59,677 nt of DNA from Scytonematopsis contorta HA4267-MV1 (lineage in GTDB: Bacteria > Cyanobacteriota > Cyanobacteriia > Cyanobacteriales > Nostocaceae). The stretch covers positions 1 to 59,677 of the forward strand of contig JAHHIC010000097.1 of assembly GCA_019359035.1 (NCBI GenBank). The letters run 5' to 3'. Both the position numbers and the translations under genes were made by a program. Shown here in pieces: positions 41,627 to 52,103 of this stretch (positions are counted from its first letter, which is position 1; every line of letters begins with the position of its first letter). The notes beneath the pieces are model-generated. The model was not told where the DNA came from. It saw nothing but the letters and a program-made list of their open reading frames with translations, and searched no databases.

Positions 41627-43297
41627 ATGATATCAGTAATATATAAAAAACCTGGCTTTTTAAACACTCTTCAATATGTATTAGGGAAAGAGAGGACTAA
41701 TATTGTTGATAGCAACATGCAAGGGAAAAAGCCAGAAGATTTTAACGAGCAGTTTCTAGCCACTAAATATTGTAACAAAGAAGTAAAAAACCAGTGCGCT
41801 CATATAATCTTGTCTATAGCACACACAGACATCAAACACGAGTCACTAAACAACAGTGAATTTAGATATGCAGTCAGAGAATTTCTTACAGACATGGGCT
41901 TTTTAAACAAAGATGGGAATTCTGATAGCCAATATGTAGCAGCAAGACATCACGACCGCGACCACGAACATTTACATATAGTAGCTTCTCGCATTAGGTT
42001 AGACGGTAGCTGTGTTAGAGATTCATTCGATTATTTTAACTCACAGGTATCAACACGACGTATTTCTGCTGAGCTTGGATTGGAGATAACACCCACCACA
42101 AATCAAGGAATTGCTGATAGATTAAAACAAGAATACGGGATAATAGTCCCTATTAGTCCCAATCGTTCCAAAAGCATCAGAGCAGTCAACAGCAAACACA
42201 AAACCCCAACCAGTAAGGAAATTATAAAAGAAGCAATAGGAGAAGCAATTAAGGATAGTCCTACCGTTTCTACTTTTATCGAACGGTTAGAAGAAAAAAA
42301 TATTAGTGTATTACCTAAAATAAAAGGGTCGGAGCTACTCGGCTTTAGTTACCTGCACAATGGTGTACAAATCGCAGGAAATCAAGTATATAAACCCTAT
42401 AGCTGGACTAAATTACAATCTGAATATGGTATTACTTACGACCCAGAAAAAGATAAAATTAATTTACATAAAACCAGATTTAAAACATTATTGTTCATTA
42501 ATGATAAGAAAAATAGTGATAGTAGCAGCGACACTAACCAAAGTTTAATTAATAATAATAATAAAACCGTAACACAAAATCAATCATTAGAAATCACACC
42601 AATATTCAGCCAATTAGATTTGATTAATAAAACTAAGAAAACAGAAAAGAAAGAATATAATAAATTTAATATACCTGATAATAAAGTTTCTGTTACCCCA
42701 CCACAAGAAAGCGATAATGCAATCAAAGAAGTAGAAGATACTAATTCAAACAATAGTGAGATAAATTTATCGCTAGTTGAAAACTTAAGATTGCTCGACC
42801 AGACGAAAGATAATTCAACCAAAAAGGAAAATAAAAATATTGAGGTAGCGGAGTCTAACTACAGCAAACCAAGCAGCAGTTCGCAAGACAGCAATATCCC
42901 ACATAGTGAAATCAAAATTAGCAATCAGGATGACTCAAGTGCAGATGCTGAGGAAAATATAGAACCAGTTCAAGAAATAATCGCACAACCACAATTTGAA
43001 CTTTTAGATGCCGAACTGCAACATTTACCAAAGATTATTACCGATTACATGCTAGCAGCAAATAGTCCTGTTCTTAGAGGAAAAGAGGTAACCGCAACAT
43101 TAGATGGTAACACTTTAACGCTTAAGCGGAATGGTGAAAATAACCCTATTATAGAAGCAGTTTTAGATAATGAAAGCTGGTATACTATTTCAGAACCGAA
43201 GCTAACTGAGTATGATATAGAACAAATTGAGAGTTTACAACATTACATGCAGCACACATTAAGTAAAAATCAAACAAATCAAGATTTTTCTGCTTAA
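41627..43297 (+). CDS. relaxase/mobilization nuclease (MobP/MobV type)
   Basis: 556 residues. The N-terminal 300 residues are the relaxase domain: 'CAHIILSIAHTDIKHESLNNSEFRYAVREFL' and the metal-binding motif III 'ARHHDRDHEHLHIVASRI' with H108-x-D110-x2-H113-x-H115-x-H117. It would nick oriT and lead the strand into the recipient. The C-terminal 250 residues are Asn/Ser/Glu-rich and disordered, then a small folded end (about 450-556, 'KIITDYMLAANSPVLRGKEVTATLDGNTLTLKRN'). The catalytic Tyr cannot be fixed by eye. The MobC-like gene is upstream, and the giant protein follows 500 bases later. Confidence 0.85.
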   Translation: MISVIYKKPGFLNTLQYVLGKERTNIVDSNMQGKKPEDFNEQFLATKYCNKEVKNQCAHIILSIAHTDIKHESLNNSEFRYAVREFLTDMGFLNKDGNSDSQYVAARHHDRDHEHLHIVASRIRLDGSCVRDSFDYFNSQVSTRRISAELGLEITPTTNQGIADRLKQEYGIIVPISPNRSKSIRAVNSKHKTPTSKEIIKEAIGEAIKDSPTVSTFIERLEEKNISVLPKIKGSELLGFSYLHNGVQIAGNQVYKPYSWTKLQSEYGITYDPEKDKINLHKTRFKTLLFINDKKNSDSSSDTNQSLINNNNKTVTQNQSLEITPIFSQLDLINKTKKTEKKEYNKFNIPDNKVSVTPPQESDNAIKEVEDTNSNNSEINLSLVENLRLLDQTKDNSTKKENKNIEVAESNYSKPSSSSQDSNIPHSEIKISNQDDSSADAEENIEPVQEIIAQPQFELLDAELQHLPKIITDYMLAANSPVLRGKEVTATLDGNTLTLKRNGENNPIIEAVLDNESWYTISEPKLTEYDIEQIESLQHYMQHTLSKNQTNQDFSA

Positions 43298-43298
43298 A

Positions 43299-43535
43299 TT
43301 ATTCTAGAGTCTGATTGCAGCAAGGACATAAAATTAAACTTTCCCACAAGGTAGTACTTCCAGCAATTATATCAACAGGTTCAAAATACTCCCTTTCTCC
43401 ATTGCCATTATCTGATAAAACTCTGTAGGAATAATAGATTGGATAACCGCAATCGTGATACTCTAAATAACCATCACTTTGCTCTATTTCATCTACTGTC
43501 ACTGCTAATTTGTAGTCCATAAAACCTTTATACAA
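43299..43535 (-). CDS. small Cys-containing protein, 73-78 residues
   Basis: Starts at ATG 43535 or ATG 43520 (MDYKLAVTVDEIEQSDGYLEY..). Ends 'LWESLILCPCCNQTLE' with C-x-C-C, plus an earlier Cys ('YHDCGYPIYYSYR'), a possible zinc site. It abuts the relaxase gene, convergent, with one base between the stops. Function unknown. Confidence 0.5.
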   Translation of the reverse strand: MYKGFMDYKLAVTVDEIEQSDGYLEYHDCGYPIYYSYRVLSDNGNGEREYFEPVDIIAGSTTLWESLILCPCCNQTLE

Positions 43536-43621
43536 AATTTACCTTGTTTTAAACTACCTTATAATCATTTGTGATAAATAAAACTGACAAATGTCATTTT
43601 TACAAATAAAATACGTGTTAT

Positions 43622-43642
43622 CGCGCCGTCAATTTTAGGCGC
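43622..43642. promoter_or_regulatory. CGCGCC-N9-GGCGCG inverted repeat before the giant gene
   Basis: GC-rich arms in a very AT-rich region (43536-43794), 150 bases before TTG 43795. It is a candidate operator or mRNA leader stem. TGACAAATGTCA near 43587 is a second, imperfect palindrome. Confidence 0.4.
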
Positions 43643-43794
43643 GAAGGTAACATAGAACACTGTATTATTCATAATTATCTCATCATATCTAAAATAATTT
43701 ACTTTCTGCAATATTTTATTTAGACAACATATAATACTGTAGAGTAAAAACTAACTTTAGTTAATAAAAATCTGAATAAAAGTTAGATAAATTT

Positions 43795-46700
43795 TTGAGA
43801 CAGGGGAAGTATGATTTAAGCCTGGTATATCGCACTGACTCACAAAATTTATCAAAATTTCAAACTATGGCTATTGAAGCTAAACACTTTGATACTAGGC
43901 TAAATCAATGGATTCACACTGACAATGACACCAATAACCCTGAAACCCTACTCAAAGAGGAGTTAAACAACAGTTTATTAGAGCATTTTCTACCAGGAAA
44001 GCAGTTTTCGTTTGGTCATATGGACGACAAGACGAAACCTGAAATGCTCTTTAATCACCCAGATGGGGATGTATTACTGCTATCCTCAAAAAGCCGATTA
44101 CTATACGGTTCCCAAGAATGTCTCGAAACAATCCAAAAATTATGTCCCGATAATAAAGACAGAGGTGCGTACGGGTCAATCTTCCTCGGTTCCTGTCAAA
44201 ACGCTGTTACCAAAGAGCTTAATATATTAATAGTGGACGATTGCAGCGGGGAAAATGGTGAGATTATCAATAACAAACAAGCTTACCGTCTCACCGGGGA
44301 CTGTTACGGACAAGTATCTACAGAACTTTATCATGAACTTACCAAACACCAAGAAGGTGACTCCTACAGAGTTATCCAACACCGCTTCGGTTGGACTGAC
44401 CAAGATGGTGATGACAACAAATTCCGGTTTGGGAAAGGTACACTAAGACCAGCAAACCTTGACCAAATCCTTAATTACCAAAATTCCAACCAACCGAAAG
44501 TTGATTTAATCCTCCCCCTGTCAGCTTTTAAAGGAACAGACAAGGACAATCCCAATGAACCAACTAAACCGCAAATTAAACCTGGGTTGTACAAGCAAAA
44601 TATCTGGTTGGGAGAAAAATCACAGTCTGAACTTGGTAAGACAGCCATTTCCCAAATGATTGCTTCTTTTCCTAATGGGGTAAAAGATTTCACAGAACAA
44701 ATCGAACTGGAAGCTAAAAAATTACATGCTGCCTTAGATGACCCACGAAAAATAGCACAAATTTACTGCCAGAAGTACGAAAAGCGCAAGCAATTTCTGG
44801 AAACGCAAGCTCAAGAACTTGAAGAAGAAGCAATCGAAAACCCACAGCTTGGGGATGAACTGGAAAAATTACGCTCACGCATTGCTACTGACACCAACAT
44901 TTATAAACTCATCAAAACTGATTTGGAAGGGTCGGGTCAGCTTCTCGAAACTGAGAAAGTGCAACAGGAACTTGCACGCTTTGTTCAAAACGAATGGAAA
45001 GAAATTGCCATCGGTAAAAGTCTTACGTTTGAACGAGCGATGGTCATTCCTTCCAAAGACTTACAAAATGGCGAAATTTCAATTCCTCATTACCAAGACG
45101 GTGAAGAAGTTTTAAATTTTCGTTCTCCCTTCCTCAACTCAAATGGTTTGTGCGTCTCCACCAATAAAGTTGTAGAAGATATCACTGGACCCGATGGCAA
45201 ACCTTTAGCTGGTGTTATTGCTGTTTCGGATGAAACCTCGGAACGCATTTACAATCGTCTCAGTGAGCAGGTTCAATCAATTATTCCAGAAGCACGAGGG
45301 AATAATTTAAAACTAGAAGGGATTGAAAATTACTTAGACCAAAATATCGGTAAGCTAGAAACAAAAGAAAAAATTGAGTTTACAAATAAGTTTAATGAGT
45401 ATATAAAAGAACTTCAATCAGCTGGTTATTCACTAAAAATACTTCCCCAGGAGTCCGAGCAAGAGAGACAAGGACGGGACTACGACGGGGATTGCATTGG
45501 GTTTGAGCAAGCTAGCAAATATCCTAACCTGACAGCAGAAGCGATTGAACGCAACTTACCTGAAAACGCTTACGACCCAACTGTTAAGCTTAAAAAGCAG
45601 TCTTTTTATCGTGAAGATGGCAGTCAACCGGAGTTTGAGGAAATTGCCATCCACATGAGTGATGGTATTAGCGTTGGTGTTATCAACAATCATCTAACCT
45701 CAATCGAAGCGTTGGAGTCAGAAATTACTATTCTGAAAAATTTTGGCAGCGAAAAAGACCAAGTTGAATATGTACAACAGGTAGCCAAACATTACGAAGA
45801 ATTGTTTCAAACAGAAAATTGGGCAGCAAATAGAGGAATACAAGGTAAAGAAATTCCTGATAAATATCGTGGTTACATGTCCGAATTTGTCCAAACCGCT
45901 CGTCAGGAACCTTTAACTCAAGCTAATATACTCGCATCTTTGGGAACTAATACCCAGATGTACCGAGAGATGATTGCGGAAGCTGCATTCCAAAACCAAA
46001 TCGCGGTTGATTTGTTCAAGAGTGCTAAAAAGCCTGAGATGGGTATTATTCGCAGTAATAGTCGAATTCTCCATCGAGAAGTTAATTATATTAAGGATAA
46101 GAAAAAAGATGTTTATGTTAATAGTACTATCAAGCCAACGGGATATTCCCCAGTAGAATTATTAATTGCTAAAACTAATCAATATTTCGATAAAGCTAGC
46201 CTAGAATCACGAGATTTAGTAGAATTTTCTAAACTGTTTAATGGCATCGAATTCAGCAACCAACAAAAGCTAGAAGCAACTTTAGCTAAAAAAGATTTTG
46301 ATATTTTATTTAATGCTGCAAGTCGAGCATCTTCACAGAAAAAAGTAGAACCGGGACTGTCAGCTAATATAAAATTACCAAATGGTAATAATTTAATTGT
46401 TACTAATTTACTCAGGTATGATAACGAAAGTATCTGGAACAGCAACCATATTAATAATATTAAAATAAAAATAGTAGCCACCGACCCCGAAAAACACACT
46501 AAAGAAAGACCCCACGAGTATTTAGTTTATGCCCAAATTAATGAAGAAAAGGGTAATAATGGTGAACCAAAATTTCAACCTATAGGTACTCTTGCACAAA
46601 GCCAAGAAAAGCTATTAGATAAACTAGGAATAGATTACGGAAAGCCAATACAAGGTGGTAAAATAACTTTTCAACCAGAAATAAGCGAAAGTCAAATAGA

Positions 46701-49700
46701 TTTACTGTTTAAGCAAGCATACCAAAAAGCAGAAGATTTTTATAAGTCAGTTCCTATAGATGAAAAACTACAAATGGCAGCAGCAGCTTGGTCTGTAGCT
46801 ACTACTCGCGAAAGTTCTGAATCTGCAACCAAAAAAATATCTAATTTTGCATTTGCAGCCTTCTCAAAAGAAATTATTGATAGACAAAAAGAACTACAAT
46901 TCACTGAATTTACACTTACCGGACATAAATATAATGATACCAGCGAAGTCCTCAAACCAGAAAATGTTGGCTCTCCCCAAGAAACCAGATTTAATATAGC
47001 CAAACAAACAAATAGTAAAGGTATTACCGAAATTAAGGGTGTTATTGAATTTAAAAATTCTCAGGGTGAGTATCAAACATTTGGTAATATCAATGCACTT
47101 GATGCAAAATTACCCATAGGTACAACTACTAACGGTACTTTTGAAATTGATGAAGCGTCAACAGCAACAGTGACTACAAAAGTTCCTGGACTTCCGGAAA
47201 TCACTTTTAAAGTAAGCGATTTACAAAAGTTTAATCATAATAATCGCTATGATAATGCGTCTATAATGATGACTGTCGAAAATACAAAAATAGTAAGAGA
47301 AGAATATAGTATTTATATAAAAGAAGGCAGCAAAGACGTAAAGTTAGGGGTATTAGACGATAAATCAATCAAAGATGGTGTAGCGTCCGGTTGGCTAAAA
47401 GAAAAAACTGATACTGGTCAAGCTTTACAATTAAAATTTCAGTCCGTAACTACAGGGAATAATGCTTATGCTATTGCAGAAAACAGCAATGGTGATTTAA
47501 TGCGTGTAAATATTACCAATGAAACTTACAAGCGTAAAAGCCTTAATGATTCAGAATTTAGACCCGCTAAAGTTACAGCATATGATAAAAAATATGTTTA
47601 TGTTGCTAAAATTGGTGACCAAACTCTTGGTATAATTGGGCAACACACAGAAAGACTTTTAGCAGAAATATCAAAAGGTAAATGTCTTAACACAAACAAT
47701 AAATATAAACAAAAACCTAGTACTCCTCAAATTTTAATTGATAATAAAATATTAAAAGAAAATCAAAATAAGACAACTATACCTGTTCAACTTACAACTA
47801 ACGAAACTACTTGCACTTTAAGGATTGACCCAGAAACAGTAAAATATCCAGATAAATGGGTTAAGCGCAGCCATCTTATAGACAATAATAAAAGTGAAAT
47901 AAGTGAAACAGAGCAAAGAGCTAAACAAATATTTGATAAAATTGGTGAACGTCCTACCTTAATGTTTCAAAATAAGGAGATGGTATCAACCAATAAAGTA
48001 GGTTTAGTAATTGATGAAAAATTAGTTGACAAAACCCAACAATATTTAGATAAACAAAATATAAAATACGAGCAGCTTCCCAAGTTACAAAGTAAACTAG
48101 AAACAAAAAAGGGAATGGTTGTTTTTGTCATTGATGAAAGTACAATAACTCCCGAAACCAAAAACATATTTATTGAACGTGCAGGTGGTAATATCAAAAA
48201 TGAGGACGAGTACAAAGCAGCACTCGTTAAGATTCCTAATCGCAGCAAAATACTAAGTAAGGAAGATATACCCGTCCTTATAACCTTAGCTAAACCATCA
48301 CAAGATGAGGAATTACCACAGAACACAAATATTCCTGAAGCACCCAAAAATTATGAGTTTGATAAAGTAAGCAATGCAACTGACATACTACAATCTCCGG
48401 CAATTTCGCTACCCTCATCACAAGAAGCTAATTCTAATAAATCTATCGAAATCTTGGGTAAAATTAATTCGGAGAAAGTAGAACAATTGCGGTCACATTT
48501 AGAAGCCCATTTTAAACCTCTACTAGAAAATGATAAATCAAGTTATGCACCAGATAGGCAGGTAGCTTGGGTAGGAGCAAAATGGGATTTAAAGGAGAAG
48601 CATTTTAAGCCAGGAGTGCAGGATAACAAGTTAATGGAGTTGGTTAAACAGGTATATCCCGACGCGGATATTGCGCTGGTAACTTACTCTGAAAACAGAG
48701 GTGCTGGTATTAACTACCATCGTGATGATAGTTATGCTGCAATTGAAGCTCGCAGTATAAATATTGGTAATTCTGAATGGGGATACCGTGCTGCAAAAGA
48801 AAAAATGATGTGGACTAGGGAGGAAAACAGTAATGCAAATTACCAAGAATTTAAACTTGAGTCGGGTACAGTAACTCGCTTCAACTGCAAAAACGAACAT
48901 GCGGCCATCAATACAGAGGCTGGTAGATGGTCTATTAATATCTGGTCAGTTAAAAATGATTTGGGTAAGGAAAATAGCGTTTGTCAAAAGTTTGAGAATT
49001 TCACCGCTTCAAACCAACCTCCACGTGCAGTAGTTCAAAGCAATAATGACCTTACTATTAAAGCTAACGAGTGGACACCAGGGGGAGGAATTAAAGTTGA
49101 GCGTAGTTTCAAGTCTTTAACACTCAAAAATCTGTTAGAAACATATAAACCATCAGAAAATAAAAACGAACAACCAAAAATTACACCAATTATTAGCCCC
49201 AATTCAAACGACGGGTTAGGAGCTGCACTTGCTCTAGATACTGTAAAAGCTAAAGAAAATGGTTTTCTTCAGAGCGATTATCCAATAGAGTTCCTTGGAA
49301 AGCAATACACTGATACAAAACAAGCTTGTATAGACCAGATAAAACTACAACCACAAGCCGATGTCATGCAAGTAATGACGAGTGTGATACAAGCTAAGTT
49401 AGAACAACACCCTAGATTAACTAAAGAAATTACCAAACGTGGGGGTGTGGAGTGGTTAAACTCCTGTGAAGCTGTAGACAATTCAAACACCCCTGGTTGG
49501 GATGGTATCGGAAAAGAATCAGCTTTAATCAAGGCTATTACCCAAGCCTATACCAATGTAATTGAAAAACAAAATAATTTACAAGTACCAACTGACCCAT
49601 CCCCACAATCTAAAATTAAAGTTATTAGTGGCGGTCAAACTGGTGCTGATATAGGTGGACTTATTGGTGCTAAGGCATTAGGACTAGCAACTTCTGGAAT

Positions 49701-51375
49701 CGCTGCTGCGGGTTGGATGACTGAAAATGGAGCCAACCCTAAACTCCAAGATTACGGACTCATTGAAGGTGAAAAAGGCGCTTCAATGAAAGAAACTTAT
49801 GCTAAGCGCACCATTGCCAATATTAAAGAATCTGATGGTACTATTATTTTGGGAAATATTAATAGTGTAGGTAGCAAGCTTACAGTTAATGTTGCCAGAG
49901 AACATAACAAACCTACTTTAGCAATTCCTCTAGAAACTGTATTTACCGATAAAGTTGCAGCGGCAAAACTAATAGAAGATTTTGTCAGGGACAACAATAT
50001 TCAAACTCTCAATGTTGCAGGTAACAGAGAAAGTGTTGCACCAGGTCTTCAAGCTGCTACTGCCGAAATAGTACTTCGGGGCTTGGCTCCTATAATAGAG
50101 AAAAATGCAATTATCGTTAATGATACTCATAAAGCACAAACACCTACCAATTCAGTAAATACACCTCAACAATTAGAAACTGAACCAGGGATTAATATTA
50201 CTTCTAGGAGTGACGACCCATTTGGGGCAGTATTAACCGCTACTACTTGCAAATCCAAACAAGCAGGAACAATTGAGGGAGATTACCCAGTATATTACCG
50301 AGATAATAAACCAATGCCAGCCGGTCAACAAGGACCAGAGTTTTATGGTGAAGCAAAACCCGCTGGTCAACCTTTTCTCTCGGCACAGCAAGCATTCTAC
50401 GCTTACAAAGAAGAGTATAAACCAGGGGAACCAATGGTCAAACTAATGACCGATATCCTACAAGCGCGACTTGAACAGCATCCTGACATAGTAAATGAAG
50501 TAACTGCAAGAGGTGGAATGGATTGGTTGAAGAAATGCAGCTATACCGTGACCACTATTGACCCCGAAAACCCTGAAAAAAAAGCAAGCTTTTGGGAGGG
50601 AGAAGGACTAAAATCCCCATACATCCGAGCGCTTGCAACAGCATATATCAAAGTTATTGAGTTAGACCAAGTTAGCACCGCACAAAAAAATCTTCAACAG
50701 CCACAAAGTAATAATTTAAATGGTTTGGATTCTTCCCCACTCCCTACTCACATTCCCTCTACCCCTATAAATAATCACTCAATTAGTGAATTCACGGATG
50801 ATGAACAACAAGTTTATGAACGTAATGACCAACTTGAAAATGCTTTCAATTCCACCAAGAATGGGAAAACGCAAGTTGGAGCAATGGACTCTATTATCGA
50901 CAAAATGAAAGCTAATACCATCCAAACTTTACAGGACTGGCATGTAGCTGCTCAACAACTCGGTAAAAGTGAAAGATATCTTAACCGTATACAGGAGGTA
51001 ACCCAAGATTATATTTATAAAAATATTAGCCTTGATAGAGCCTTTACCGCTATGGATAAAGATACAAAGGCTCTAGAAAAAGTAAATGAAATAACCGCTC
51101 TTGCTCACAAAATCTCACAAACTTTTGGTAAAACTGATGTTAATGGAATTACGTCAGTACAAACTGAAAGCTACAAAAATTATAAGATTGCTACCAAAAA
51201 TCAAGATAATACATACTTGATTAAAGACAAAGACGATAATGTTTTACTGTATGTAAAACAAGGTAAAACACAAGTTAGTAATCTTAATGATGATGTAGTC
51301 CGTGATTTCAGGTTTATTGATTTTAAAATCAATGAATCATTGAAAAATACTCGTAAAGAATTAGTGGAGAAGTAA
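43795..51375 (+). CDS. giant multidomain protein: RNA-polymerase-like DYDGD motif, AlkB-like dioxygenase, NADAR-like x2, SLOG-like
   Basis: 2526 residues; TTG 43795, or ATG 43867 (MAIEAKHF..). (1) Around 430-600, 'VLNFRSPFLNSNG' (R443, P445) precedes 'QGRDYDGDCIGFEQ' with D562-Y-D564-G-D566, the catalytic signature of double-psi beta-barrel RNA polymerases (as in beta' NADFDGD and in RdRPs). (2) About 1565-1720: 2OG-Fe(II)/AlkB-like, 'NYHRDDSYA' (H1642, D1644), 'NEHAAI' (H1702), 'GRWSINIW' (R1711). (3) About 1804-1925 and 2139-2290: two related NADAR-like segments (YPI...; 'LEQHP...GG..WL..C'; 'W.G.G..S..I'). (4) About 1942-2100: SLOG/molybdenum-carrier-like 'ISGGQTGADIGGLIGAKALG'. C-terminus helical. 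Resembles polyvalent proteins of conjugative elements. Domain 1 is by motif only. Confidence 0.7.
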   Translation: MRQGKYDLSLVYRTDSQNLSKFQTMAIEAKHFDTRLNQWIHTDNDTNNPETLLKEELNNSLLEHFLPGKQFSFGHMDDKTKPEMLFNHPDGDVLLLSSKSRLLYGSQECLETIQKLCPDNKDRGAYGSIFLGSCQNAVTKELNILIVDDCSGENGEIINNKQAYRLTGDCYGQVSTELYHELTKHQEGDSYRVIQHRFGWTDQDGDDNKFRFGKGTLRPANLDQILNYQNSNQPKVDLILPLSAFKGTDKDNPNEPTKPQIKPGLYKQNIWLGEKSQSELGKTAISQMIASFPNGVKDFTEQIELEAKKLHAALDDPRKIAQIYCQKYEKRKQFLETQAQELEEEAIENPQLGDELEKLRSRIATDTNIYKLIKTDLEGSGQLLETEKVQQELARFVQNEWKEIAIGKSLTFERAMVIPSKDLQNGEISIPHYQDGEEVLNFRSPFLNSNGLCVSTNKVVEDITGPDGKPLAGVIAVSDETSERIYNRLSEQVQSIIPEARGNNLKLEGIENYLDQNIGKLETKEKIEFTNKFNEYIKELQSAGYSLKILPQESEQERQGRDYDGDCIGFEQASKYPNLTAEAIERNLPENAYDPTVKLKKQSFYREDGSQPEFEEIAIHMSDGISVGVINNHLTSIEALESEITILKNFGSEKDQVEYVQQVAKHYEELFQTENWAANRGIQGKEIPDKYRGYMSEFVQTARQEPLTQANILASLGTNTQMYREMIAEAAFQNQIAVDLFKSAKKPEMGIIRSNSRILHREVNYIKDKKKDVYVNSTIKPTGYSPVELLIAKTNQYFDKASLESRDLVEFSKLFNGIEFSNQQKLEATLAKKDFDILFNAASRASSQKKVEPGLSANIKLPNGNNLIVTNLLRYDNESIWNSNHINNIKIKIVATDPEKHTKERPHEYLVYAQINEEKGNNGEPKFQPIGTLAQSQEKLLDKLGIDYGKPIQGGKITFQPEISESQIDLLFKQAYQKAEDFYKSVPIDEKLQMAAAAWSVATTRESSESATKKISNFAFAAFSKEIIDRQKELQFTEFTLTGHKYNDTSEVLKPENVGSPQETRFNIAKQTNSKGITEIKGVIEFKNSQGEYQTFGNINALDAKLPIGTTTNGTFEIDEASTATVTTKVPGLPEITFKVSDLQKFNHNNRYDNASIMMTVENTKIVREEYSIYIKEGSKDVKLGVLDDKSIKDGVASGWLKEKTDTGQALQLKFQSVTTGNNAYAIAENSNGDLMRVNITNETYKRKSLNDSEFRPAKVTAYDKKYVYVAKIGDQTLGIIGQHTERLLAEISKGKCLNTNNKYKQKPSTPQILIDNKILKENQNKTTIPVQLTTNETTCTLRIDPETVKYPDKWVKRSHLIDNNKSEISETEQRAKQIFDKIGERPTLMFQNKEMVSTNKVGLVIDEKLVDKTQQYLDKQNIKYEQLPKLQSKLETKKGMVVFVIDESTITPETKNIFIERAGGNIKNEDEYKAALVKIPNRSKILSKEDIPVLITLAKPSQDEELPQNTNIPEAPKNYEFDKVSNATDILQSPAISLPSSQEANSNKSIEILGKINSEKVEQLRSHLEAHFKPLLENDKSSYAPDRQVAWVGAKWDLKEKHFKPGVQDNKLMELVKQVYPDADIALVTYSENRGAGINYHRDDSYAAIEARSINIGNSEWGYRAAKEKMMWTREENSNANYQEFKLESGTVTRFNCKNEHAAINTEAGRWSINIWSVKNDLGKENSVCQKFENFTASNQPPRAVVQSNNDLTIKANEWTPGGGIKVERSFKSLTLKNLLETYKPSENKNEQPKITPIISPNSNDGLGAALALDTVKAKENGFLQSDYPIEFLGKQYTDTKQACIDQIKLQPQADVMQVMTSVIQAKLEQHPRLTKEITKRGGVEWLNSCEAVDNSNTPGWDGIGKESALIKAITQAYTNVIEKQNNLQVPTDPSPQSKIKVISGGQTGADIGGLIGAKALGLATSGIAAAGWMTENGANPKLQDYGLIEGEKGASMKETYAKRTIANIKESDGTIILGNINSVGSKLTVNVAREHNKPTLAIPLETVFTDKVAAAKLIEDFVRDNNIQTLNVAGNRESVAPGLQAATAEIVLRGLAPIIEKNAIIVNDTHKAQTPTNSVNTPQQLETEPGINITSRSDDPFGAVLTATTCKSKQAGTIEGDYPVYYRDNKPMPAGQQGPEFYGEAKPAGQPFLSAQQAFYAYKEEYKPGEPMVKLMTDILQARLEQHPDIVNEVTARGGMDWLKKCSYTVTTIDPENPEKKASFWEGEGLKSPYIRALATAYIKVIELDQVSTAQKNLQQPQSNNLNGLDSSPLPTHIPSTPINNHSISEFTDDEQQVYERNDQLENAFNSTKNGKTQVGAMDSIIDKMKANTIQTLQDWHVAAQQLGKSERYLNRIQEVTQDYIYKNISLDRAFTAMDKDTKALEKVNEITALAHKISQTFGKTDVNGITSVQTESYKNYKIATKNQDNTYLIKDKDDNVLLYVKQGKTQVSNLNDDVVRDFRFIDFKINESLKNTRKELVEK

Positions 51376-51377
51376 AA

Positions 51378-52103
51378 ATGAACGCAGCAGATATTTTAGG
51401 CAATGTCGATATAGAAAATATGAGCATTGCTACAAAAGCAAACCTTGTTCGTGATATGATGAAATATTTAAATATTACAGACGAGGATATTGAGGATTAT
51501 AAAAATTCTCAACTTGATAATAAAGATTACGATAAAGAGCAAAAAGAAGCTGCAAGTAATTTTAGTTCTGTAATTAAGGAGATAACCAATGTTGAGCAAC
51601 AAATTGTTGATAAAACATTATTTCATTACAATCAGCTTGAAGCTGCTATCACTCAAACTCAAGATAATAATCCTCAAGAAAGCAATGATAATAAAAACTC
51701 GAATAACAGCAGCAATAGCAATACTGAACAATCTAAAGAAGAAAAACAAATACAGATAGTAACTAATGATGATGTCAAAAAATTTGTGATTCCTGTAGTG
51801 GTCGAACGAATCGTTACACATGGTAAGGAAACAAAAGAGGGAATTATATATGAAAGTGAAGATTATAATGCCACACTAAAATTAGATAAAGATAGCCAAA
51901 TGCTTAGTTTAGATAGAAACTCTGACACGGTAGAAGAAGCACTGCTAGCCTCCAAAAATAATAACGATAACTCGTATACTATTGTTATTAACAATCTTAC
52001 ACAAGAAGAATTTGAACGATTTAAAGCTTTGTTCCTCGAACAAAAAATACGCCAAGAACAAAGCAAGCTAACTGAAAATAAACCTATAAATGAACTAGAT
52101 TAA
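51378..52103 (+). CDS. acidic Asn-rich protein, 241 residues, coupled to the giant gene
   Basis: Starts two bases after the giant protein's stop, with GTGGAGAAGT as Shine-Dalgarno, so translationally coupled. The N-terminal helical part 'ADILGNVDIENMSIATKANLVRDMMKYLNITDEDIEDY' precedes a low-complexity Asn/Ser/Gln linker (about 95-125). Then comes 'VIPVVVERIVTHGKETKEGIIYESEDYNATLKLDKDSQMLSLDR', a beta-rich domain similar in style to the relaxase C-terminal end. Ends with a charged helix. Function unknown; likely a partner of the giant protein. Confidence 0.7.
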   Translation: MNAADILGNVDIENMSIATKANLVRDMMKYLNITDEDIEDYKNSQLDNKDYDKEQKEAASNFSSVIKEITNVEQQIVDKTLFHYNQLEAAITQTQDNNPQESNDNKNSNNSSNSNTEQSKEEKQIQIVTNDDVKKFVIPVVVERIVTHGKETKEGIIYESEDYNATLKLDKDSQMLSLDRNSDTVEEALLASKNNNDNSYTIVINNLTQEEFERFKALFLEQKIRQEQSKLTENKPINELD

